Origin: Ancistrus triradiatus
Lineage: Eukaryota > Chordata > Actinopteri > Siluriformes > Loricariidae
Length of the DNA stretch: 64,000 nucleotides
Assembly (NCBI GenBank): GCA_025084515.1
Contig: JAJAGP010000099.1
Coordinates: 310,001 to 374,000, forward strand
Reading direction: 5' to 3'
The notes beneath the pieces were generated by a model. That model was given only the letters and a program-made list of their open reading frames with translations. It made no database searches and was not told where the DNA came from. Position 1 is the first letter of the stretch, and each line of letters opens with the position of its first letter. The position numbers and the translations under genes are program-made. Shown here piece after piece: positions 56,926-64,000 of the stretch.

Positions 56926-58172
56926 ATCACATACTGACACAAACACATGCACTAGACTCAAGTACGCACATGGATGATAAGAACAGTAGCTGGAGGAGAT
57001 GCTCCTTTACATCATACCTTAATAAAAAGACTTTTAACAGTCGATTATTTCCAGCGCACCCACAATCAGAGGATTAAAAACATCCTGTGAACTTAATCAT
57101 ATCTGATGGACTTCATTCTTTCCCTGAAAGAGCGGCAAGACATTTCCAAGTGTCCAGTTGTCCTGATTTATTACCACTCGACATATGAAAATGACTTGGA
57201 TAATAGAAGACTTCTGTATGAACACAATGCACCTCTCCTTTGCTGTAGTCACAGTTTGGTGATGTGATGTGGCGGCGTGGAGGGAATTGGAAAAGTCTTT
57301 CTAATGGGGCTCAGTCGAGTGAACAATTTAACGGAGCTGCTAACGAACTCATCCATTTAGTTCCCTGCCTATAGAGACACAGGGGACAACATCAATCTCT
57401 ATTATGGAAAAAGAATGCGGGCCTGCACGCGTCATTGTGGGGACGTGCCGCCTGCCACGGAGATGGAGAACGAGGACGCCGGGACAAAGCATACGGCCAG
57501 AGATGTAGTGAAAGAAAACACACAATGAAGGAAAAAGATAGGTAGAGGTATTCAGGCAAACAGTCTGCAAGCTGTTCTTGTTAGCACAGATTATTAAATT
57601 TGATCAGGGGCTTGTATGCCCAGCTGCAAGCTGCACTCCCAGATGCAGCTGCGGGAAAACCCGAACCACACTTCTTCCTGATAAAAATGTCTTGTGCTCT
57701 GTTTTGCTTCCAGAGGCAATTTCAAACAGTGCTGCAACCAAGGACAGAACATGCTATAGGCATACTGGCATGATTGTGGCGATTGGCTTGCTTTCCACAC
57801 CAAAACAAGAGTGTTAGCAAGATTGAGGACGGATGCTTTTCATAAGGCTTGGCTCCCCATCCATTTTATACCAAATGTATTGGTTCTGGTTGAGGTCAGG
57901 GCCTGGTTGAGGTCATGATCCTCCACACCAAACACCAGAGGTGGCAGAAGTGCACAAGTTCTTTACTGTTTAAAAATACTCAAGTAAAAGTTGAAGTATG
58001 GCTTATATATTTTATTCAAGTATAACCTTACATGCTACTAAATGTATTTAAAGTAAAACTATTAAAATTATTTCTTTGAAAGGCATTTTAAACTAAATTT
58101 TTGACATTTTTACTGGGGTCAAGAGGCACCCAACTAACCCTGTGGAGCTCCCTGGAGAAGAGAACCTCAAAG
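56922..58172. other. Repeat-poor intron with one half of an 85-bp duplication
   Basis: No transposon or exon was seen. The segment 57564-57648 recurs at 63301-63384 (separate entries). Confidence 0.5.
57564..57648 (+). repeat. 85-bp direct duplication, copy 1
   Basis: It runs from TCTGCAAGCTGTTCTTGTTA through GCACAGATTATTAAATTTG to CTCCCAGATGCAG. Copy 2 at 63301 differs at about a dozen positions and by one missing base. I do not recognise it as part of any of the repeat families in the window. Confidence 0.8.
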
Positions 58173-58560
58173 TAAAAATCTGATTTATTTCTATATCGAT
58201 TTTTACAATAGAGCATTGTCTCAAAGCAGCTTTACAATTTCATATAATCTTATAATATCGAAGGCCAATCCCAAATTGAGCAAGCCTAGGTTGACACTGG
58301 CGAGGAAAAACTCCCTAAACATTATAAAGAAGAAACCTTGGGAGGACCAAGACTCAAAAAATGATCCAACCTCCTGGGCCAGCCTATCATATATGTAAAA
58401 AATACGTTATCTAATTAATAAGATTATGGTAATAGATCAAAAAAACAGAAGCTAAATAAATATTAACAGAAAAACATATTTAAAAATAGAATAATTAATA
58501 ACAACAATAGTGAAAATAGATAAAGAATATTGAATAGAATTATGTAAAAATGTGCATATA
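58173..58560 (-). repeat. 5'-truncated LINE 3' end
   Basis: TGATTTATTTCTATATCGAT, GTCTCAAAGCAGCTTTACAA, CCCAAATTGAGCAAGCCTAG and GGAAAAACTCCCTAAAC match the LINE at 31229-32350 and the shorter copy at 30791. Confidence 0.8.
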
Positions 58561-58629
58561 GGCATTATTTAGTTCCATACAAACAGAGTCACTGTAGGAT
58601 CTTGTGTCCTCGGTGAGGAAATTTAGATG

Positions 58630-59560
58630 TCATGGCATCCTCAGTCAACCGGCCGTCTGTGGTCTGGGTAACGGTGCGCTGAAAAGTCATGGAAGAACAG
58701 CTTGGTTGGAGCCGAAGCAGAGGGAAATCTTAATGTGGGATTGGAACTGAAGAATATCTTAGTGTAGCATGACAACTAAATTCGTTCCAGGGCCTTTTTT
58801 GCTTTGCGTTCGCACCACCAGTAGAAATGCTGTGAGACGCTGAAGTGACATCAGAGATGCAAATTCAGACACGCTTAGACGACTCAAAATTGCATTGTAC
58901 CTCCTACGTGACATGTAGGCTCAGCAAAGCCTGGACTTCACTGTCACTTTATTTGTCTGTGTTTTATTTTATTTTATTTTTTCATTTTTATTGCAAAGAT
59001 CAGGGGCCATATTCACAAAGATTAAAAGAATCCACTTAGAGAGCCCCTAACATAGCTTATAAACTCCTACCTAGAGTGATTCAGAAGCGATCCGAGAGCA
59101 GTCCTGAGCAAGGAGAAGACAAAAAGTTTTATCTTTGGTGAGAATGGTAGTATAATGTTCTTTAGAAGACTGTGATTGGTTGTCACCCCACCTCTCACAC
59201 ACACCCACACAGAAACAAAGGCAGTCTTAATTAGGGAAATATAGCCTATTATAAGCCTTCACTTCAAAATGACAGTCATAGGTTATTTCTGCCTATTTTA
59301 TACTAATCACAAACGTGTTTAATTGCTTTATTGTATTGACATGCTGGTAATTCTTGTAATCTGCTTAATTATGCCTACAAAACGTTTTGTTAACATGGCT
59401 TCCTCAGCCAACTGGAGAAGGGAGAGAGTTACTGCCCTCTGTGGTCTGAGTAACGGTGTGCTGGAAAGTCATGGAAGAGCAGCTTGGGTGGAGCCGAAGC
59501 AGAGGAACACCTTAGTGTGGGACTGAAACTGAGGAATATCTTGGTGTGTGGTCTGGAACT
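58630..59560. repeat. Two related blocks flanking the Harbinger left part
   Basis: 58635-58755 (CCGTCTGTGGTCTGGGTAAC, AAAGTCATGGAAGAACAGCT) recurs at 59410-59550 (CCCTCTGTGGTCTGAGTAAC, AAAGTCATGGAAGAGCAGCT). The blocks resemble LINE-associated sequence near 31540-31620. This points to a segmental duplication. Confidence 0.65.
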
Positions 59561-60043
59561 GGTACCTGAACATGAGCTCTGAGAGAAAGAGAAAATGTAG
59601 CTAGTTGTTGTTCACAAAAGATTATGAGAATTCACTTAGAGAGCTCCTAACTTACCTTATAAACTCCTGGATAGGAGTTTTAAGCTTAAGAGTGATTCAG
59701 AAGTGATCTCAGAGCAACTCTGAGCAAGGTTGATGAGGAGGTTGACTCGGTTGCCAGGTATAACATGTTAGAAGACTGTGATTGGTGTGACCCCATCTCC
59801 AACACACACCTACACGCACAGAAACAAAGACACTCTTAATTAGTAAAATATAGCCTATTATAAGCATTTACTTAAAAATTAGTCATAGGTTATTTCTGCA
59901 TATTTTACACTAATCACAGACGTGGTTAATTGCTTTATTTTGTTGACAGGTTATTTACCATGCTGGTCATTTTTGTAACCTGCTTAATCTATTGTAGAAA
60001 ATGTGGCTCCTGTCTCTTTCAATTACTTTAATTGCTGCTGTGT

Positions 60044-60247
60044 CTATTTAAGTGGTGAGGTTGGTTCGTATGTAGCATTCATTTTGGGCATTACGGCATT
60101 GTTGCACTGGGTAGGAGATGTGAGCACCTCTCTAATAAATTCAGCCACAAATATTATTCCTGAATGATCTACTCGGTAGCATGTCATTATCTCACTATTA
60201 TTAAGTGTTTGGAGAACATTTCTGCTGCCTCGTCGTCTTTCTGCCAT
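60044..60247 (-). pseudogene. Harbinger transposase N-terminal remnant
   Basis: The minus strand reads MAERRRGSRNVLQTLNNSEI then MTCYRVDHSGIIFVAEFIRE and VLTSPTQCNNAVMPK. The pattern (L...N...E-I...Y-R...G-I-F-V...I, then PTQRNNAL-like) is that of the N-terminal region of fish Harbinger (HARBI1-like) transposases. The DDE domain is missing. Confidence 0.65.
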
Positions 60248-60379
60248 TTTCTCCTCTGGTTAAGAGAACTCCTAAGCCTCCTAAAATTCCTCCTCCTTAC
60301 ACTTAACAGTTTTTCACCTTAGGAGCTCTTTTAGGGGTTAGGCTCTTTGGTGCATAAGTTTTATCTTTACTAGGATCTA

Positions 60380-61944
60380 CAGTGGTGCTTGAAAGTTTGT
60401 GAACCCTTTAGAAGTTTCTCTATTTCTGCATAAATATGTCCTAAAAGCAGATAAAGAGAACCCAGTTACACAAATGAGACAAAATATTATACTTGGCCAT
60501 TTATTTATTGAATAAAATTATCCAATTACATATTAGTGAGTGGCAAAAGTATATGAACCTTTGCTTTCAGTATCTGCTGTGACCCCCCGCGCATCAATAA
60601 CTGCAGCTAAACGTTTCCTGTAACTGTTGATCAGTCCTGCACACCGGCTTGGAGGAATTTTAGCCCATTCCTCCGTACAGAACAGCTTCAGCTCTGGGAT
60701 GTTGGTGGGTTTCCTCACATTAGCTGCTCGCTTCAGGTCCTTCCACAACATGTCCATTAGATTAAGGTCAGGACTTTGACTTGGCCATTCCAAAACATGA
60801 ATTTTATTCTTCTGTAACCATTCTTTGCTGGAACAACTTGTGTGCTTAGGGTCGTTGTCTTGCTGCATGACCCACCTTCTCTTGAGATTCAGTTCATGGA
60901 CAGATGTCCTGACATTTTCCTTTAGAATTCTCTGATATAATTCAGAATTCATTGTTCCATCAATTACAGCAAGCCATCCTGGCCCAGATGCAGCAAAACA
61001 GACCCAAACCACCACCATGTTTCACAGATGGGATAAGGTTCTCATGCTGGAATGCAGTGTTTTCCTTTCTCCAAACATTATGCTTTTCTTTTAAACCAAA
61101 AAGTTCTATTTTGGTCTCATCCATCCACAAAACATTCTTCCAATAGCATTCTGGCTTCTCCAAGAGATCTTTAGCAAACTGCAGATGAGCAGCAATGTTC
61201 TTTTTGGAAAGCAGTGGCTTTCTCCTTGCAACCCTGCCATGCACACCATTGTTGTTCAGTGTTCTTCTGATAGTGGACTCATGAACATTAACATTAGCCA
61301 ATGTGAGAGAGGCCTTCAGTTGCTTAGAAGTTACCGTGGGGTCCTTTGTGACCTCACCAACTATTACACGCCTTGCTTTTGGAGTGGTCTTTGTTGGTCG
61401 ACCACTTCTGGGGAGGGTAACAATGTTCTTGAATTTCCTCCATTTGTACACCATCTGTCTGTCTGTGGATTGGTGGAGTCCAAACTCTTTAGAGATGGTT
61501 TTGTAACCTTTTCCAGCCTGATGAGCATCAACAGCTGTTTTTCTGAGGTCCTCAGACATCTCCTTTGTTCGTGCCATGATACACTTCTATAAACATGTGT
61601 TGTGAAGAGCAGACTTTGATAGATCAATGTTCTTTAAATAAAACAGGGTGCCCCCTCACACCTGATTGTCATCCCATTGATTGAAAACACCTGACTCTAA
61701 TTTCGCCTTCATATTAACTGCTAATCCTAGAGGTTCACATACTTTTGCCACTCACTAATAAGAAATATTGGATAATTTTCCTCAATAAATAAATGACCAA
61801 GTATAATATTTTTGTCTCATTTGTTTAACTGGGTTCTCTTCATCTACTTTTAGGACTTGTGTAAAAATGTCATGATGTTTTAGGTCCTATTTATGCAGAA
61901 ATATAGAAAATTCTAAAGGGTTCACAAACTTTCAAGCACCACTG
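60380..61944 (-). mobile_element. Tc1-like transposon, family 1, near full length
   Basis: The TA-flanked element of 1565 bp has ends CAGTGGTGCTTGAAAGTTTG and AAACTTTCAAGCACCACTG in perfect inverted orientation. It is the best-preserved transposon in the window and lies inside the Harbinger element. Partial relatives are at 4939, 18340, 43530 and 51643. Confidence 0.95.
60560..61577 (-). pseudogene. Tc1 transposase, frameshifted
   Basis: The minus strand starts at 61577 with MARTKEMSEDLRKTAVDAHQ. It shows the first HTH (YKTISKEFGLHQST), the LPRSGRPTK hinge, the second HTH (VTSKQLKASLTLANVNVHES) and the first catalytic Asp in WMDETKIELFG. A frameshift near 61000 moves the rest to another frame: VWVCFAASGPGWLAVIDGT, then QQDNDPKHTS with the second Asp. 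The usual third acidic residue, Glu in NPIE.LW, appears as Asp in NLMDMLWKDLKR. The frameshift makes it a pseudogene, but otherwise it is nearly complete (about 340 residues). Confidence 0.9.
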
Positions 61945-62483
61945 TACTCCTAACTTTGAGAGGTTGTCCACAATTCTAAAATGTATTTTTTTTATTTCAC
62001 TCGGAGAAACTCTTAGCACTAAGAATCTTTATGAATATGGCCCCTGTTTTTTATACAGCTGCTGGTGTACAAGTTTATTTAAACATGGTGGTTGAGCTCA
62101 ACACAGTTGCTTGCTTCTAGATTAATCACTATAAAGTTGCATCACTAAGTCTGGACCAATCACGTACTCTTACATGGACCGATCGCCGTATACTTGTGTC
62201 ACTCGGGGATCTTATGAGCTGAGAAAAGACCCTATCTTGGATTAGGGGCTAAAAAGACTCTATACGTGGAGTTCTAATAACTACAACCGTCCCCAGTTGC
62301 AGCGGTGCAAATACATGACAAAGGGGGCACAGTTCTAAGAAATATAAAAAAGTTCCTCTGGTGCAAAAGCACCCGTTATAGTCTTTAGTTGACCACACCA
62401 AAAACACAAAAACATTTTCAGTCATGAGAAACCATTCTGGACTAGACTTGCCTAAAGAAAAAAGAAAAATAAATAGATAGCAC

Positions 62484-62812
62484 TTCATTCATTCACTTTC
62501 TTATCTGCATGATCCTCAACAGGGTCCCGGTGCATAACCGGCAGCACAGGGCACAAAACAGGAACAACCCTAGCCAGGGCGGCAATCCATTGTAGGCCAT
62601 ATACACTAACACACTCATACACACACCAGGGGCACTTTAGAGACACCATTTAACCTAACACACTTCTTTGAACTGTGGAAGGAAACCGGAGTACCCGGAG
62701 TAAACCTACTTAGACACGGGGAGGACATGCAGACTCCACAGAGAAAGGACTGTAAGAAATGAACCCAGGATCTCCTTGCTGTGAGGCGACAGTGCTTCCC
62801 ACCAAGCCACCG
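62484..62812 (-). repeat. Dispersed fish repeat, left arm of inverted pair
   Basis: A minus-strand copy: CATTCATTCACTTTCTTATC, CAGGGCGGCAATCCATTG, TACCCGGAGTAAACC and CTCCTTGCTGTGAGGCGACA. It faces the next copy. Confidence 0.8.
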
Positions 62813-62831
62813 ACTAATGCACTTGTTTCAA

Positions 62832-63025
62832 TGGGCGAGTAGCACTGCTGCCTCACAGCAAGGAGGTCCTGGGTTCAGTCCCAGGGTGCTGCTGGGTCCT
62901 TTCTGTGTGGAGTACGTGGGTTTACTCCAGGTACTCCGGTTTCCTCCTACAGTCCAAAGACAGGCGTGTTAGGTTAATTGATTACGCTAAAGTGGCATTG
63001 ACTTGAGAGTGTGTATATATATGAC
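62832..63025 (+). repeat. Dispersed fish repeat, right arm of inverted pair
   Basis: A plus-strand copy: GCCTCACAGCAAGGAGGTCC, GGTTCAGTCCCAGGGTGCTG and TACTCCGGTTTCCTCC. It lies 20 bp from its inverted partner. Confidence 0.8.
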
Positions 63026-63300
63026 TGGTATTGGTGTAACCTTGTGTGTGATGGTGATGTCAAATAAAACAACCAAACAAACTTTTTTTTTCTGCACATT
63101 CACATATTTGAAAGGTTGATAGTTAAGGTTCGCATCTACTACTAAGTACTGTACTACTTTTCAAGCCACTACAGAAATGTAGCAATAGTTTCTGAGCCAC
63201 ATAGCTTTAAAGCAGCGTCTTAATTCAAAATGCATTGACATAGGCGTGCTGCCAGAGCTATAGGAAAGCTGTAGATTGGGCCGGTTGTCCTCATATTCAA

Positions 63301-63384
63301 TCTGCAAGCTATTCTTGTTAGCACAGATTATTCGCTTTGATCCGGCGCCTGTATACCCAGCTGCAGGCTCCCTCCCAGATGCAG
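63301..63384 (+). repeat. 85-bp direct duplication, copy 2
   Basis: TCTGCAAGCTATTCTTGTTA through GCACAGATTATTCGCTTTG to CTCCCAGATGCAG, matching 57564-57648 in the same intron. It lies 220 bp upstream of exon h. Confidence 0.8.
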
Positions 63385-63603
63385 TTTTCACTTACCATGT
63401 GTCTGTACACAGACCTGCACATCTGTGACTGTCACAGAGCCTGGTCTGTTTTTCTGTCCCCATGGTTCTAGGCATGCCAGTGAGCTGTTAGCTTATATAT
63501 CAAATTAATGCTCGTTCAGCTGATCCCGGGTCTGTTTCTCGCACTCGTCTAGCGCCGGGCTGGCTTTTGTGCCGCAACTAGGGATTCGTTTTCTATTTGA
63601 CAG

Positions 63604-63791
63604 ATGCACCCAAGATCCAGACCAATCACACCATCTTTTTCTCGTGGGAGGGGAACCCGGTGAACATCAGCTGTGAGGTCATGTCCAACCCCGTGGCCAC
63701 AATGCTGTGGAGACGAGACAAGCTGACCATTCCAGCCGAAGGCACGGCCAACATGCGGGTACACAGCGCCCCCGGCAGGTCTCTTCTGGAG
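63604..63791 (+). CDS. ncam2: ncam2 exon h: first half of Ig domain 5
   Basis: The exon follows TATTTGACAG and completes a Tyr codon with exon g, giving Y-APKIQTNHTIFFSWEGNPVN. It continues ISCEVMSNPVATMLWRRDKL then TIPAEGTANMRVHSAPGRSL-LE. It carries the first Ig5 cysteine (NISC) and core Trp (LWRRDKL). SWEGNPVNISC is diagnostic for NCAM Ig5 and WRRDKL favours NCAM2. Two sequons (NHT, NIS) are visible. It has 62 full codons and ends in phase 0 before GTACAA. Only 157 bp of intron follow. Confidence 0.96.
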
Positions 63792-63948
63792 GTACAATTA
63801 CACAAACATGCCCTGTTTTCCTTGAATTTTCTTTCATTCATATTTCCGAGGTAAATCCATTCCTTATTTGTTTAGCTGTCATCCTTTGAAGTCAAAGCAC
63901 ATGCCTCTGATAAGTTGATAAGACATCATTTTTGTTATATTTGTCCAG
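63792..63948 (+). other. ncam2: Short ncam2 intron (157 bp)
   Basis: It starts GTACAA and ends TTTGTTATATTTGTCCAG. It is the only compact intron in the window, free of transposons, and splits Ig5. Confidence 0.85.
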
Positions 63949-64000
63949 GTCATTCCCATGTCGGACCGGGATTTTGGTCGATACAACTGCACAGCTAGGA
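63949..64000 (+). CDS. ncam2: ncam2 exon i: second half of Ig domain 5, cut by window end
   Basis: After TTTGTCCAG the frame reads VIPMSDRDFGRYNCTAR. The second Ig5 cysteine lies in D-F-G-R-Y-N-C and forms an NCT sequon, as in NCAM proteins. The exon continues past the window; the remainder of Ig5, the FNIII domains and the anchor are expected to the right. Confidence 0.92.

Larger units (their letters stand above)
59001..62046 (-). mobile_element. PIF/Harbinger-type element carrying a nested Tc1
   Basis: The ends CAGGGGCCATATTCACAAAG and TTTATGAATATGGCCCCTG are inverted. Minus-strand coding near 60247 matches the start of Harbinger transposase. A TA-flanked Tc1 element (60380-61944) interrupts it. 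The first 390 bp also occur again inside (59608-60000). Confidence 0.75.

Noticed and set aside
57349..57570. 73-codon minus-strand frame
   Set aside because: No recognisable domain, no splice context and no codon pattern suggesting selection.
59323..59526. 67-codon frame between duplicated blocks
   Set aside because: It spans duplicated repeat sequence and has no domain. The same sequence upstream has no open frame.

Overview
The window is vertebrate, almost certainly teleost, genomic DNA. Nine short exons in the + orientation encode consecutive halves of immunoglobulin domains of a neural cell adhesion molecule. They lie in introns of 0.16 to 12.5 kb packed with fish repeats: several Tc1-like families, tRNA-headed SINEs with an L2-type tail, truncated non-LTR retrotransposons, Harbinger, hAT and pogo remnants, and microsatellites. 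The repeat mix recalls otophysan fishes (catfish, characins, knifefish), but that is an impression, not a determination. I see no bacterial operons, CRISPR arrays, rRNA or functional tRNA genes.

The only host gene is ncam2 (NCAM2/OCAM). Its exons are a 4238-4444 (second half of Ig1), b 16935-17078 and c 18798-18932 (Ig2), d 30165-30282 and e 42260-42420 (Ig3), f 47806-47951 and g 56710-56860 (Ig4), h 63604-63791 and i 63949 to the window end (Ig5). Split codons match across all eight internal junctions (phases 1,1,1,2,1,0,1,0). Together they give 1302 nt of open coding sequence. The signal peptide, start of Ig1, fibronectin III repeats and C-terminal part lie outside the window. Features that distinguish the product from NCAM1 include LANNNLQI, GEIDFRDI and SRIGGHQKSM.

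Layout: 1-4237 is upstream intron with SINEs, a MITE and a 33-bp minisatellite. The 4.4-16.9 kb intron holds at least five Tc1-type elements, MITEs and a pogo-like element. The short 17.1-18.8 kb intron has LINE and Tc1 scraps. 18.9-30.2 kb has Tc1 copies, a long-inverted-repeat element and SINEs. 30.3-42.3 kb has LINE 3' ends, a hAT relic, a SINE-interrupted Tc1 and a second pogo-like copy. 42.4-47.8 kb carries a 1.35-kb GATA/GACA array. 48.0-56.7 kb, the intron at the position where NCAM1 has VASE, holds a tandem SINE cluster and an opposed pair of related Tc1-like elements. 56.9-63.6 kb holds a Harbinger element with a Tc1 element inside it and an 85-bp direct duplication of apparently non-repetitive sequence.

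Nothing here is a clear new biological system. The most worthwhile observations concern splicing architecture (a UG repeat serving as the acceptor tract of exon a with CA-rich sequence behind it, a CA array just behind exon g, a weak donor at the VASE-equivalent junction), the duplicated 85-bp intronic element, the Bkm-like array joined to a broken transposon, and the nested or opposed transposon structures. Transposon-derived open frames are all broken.
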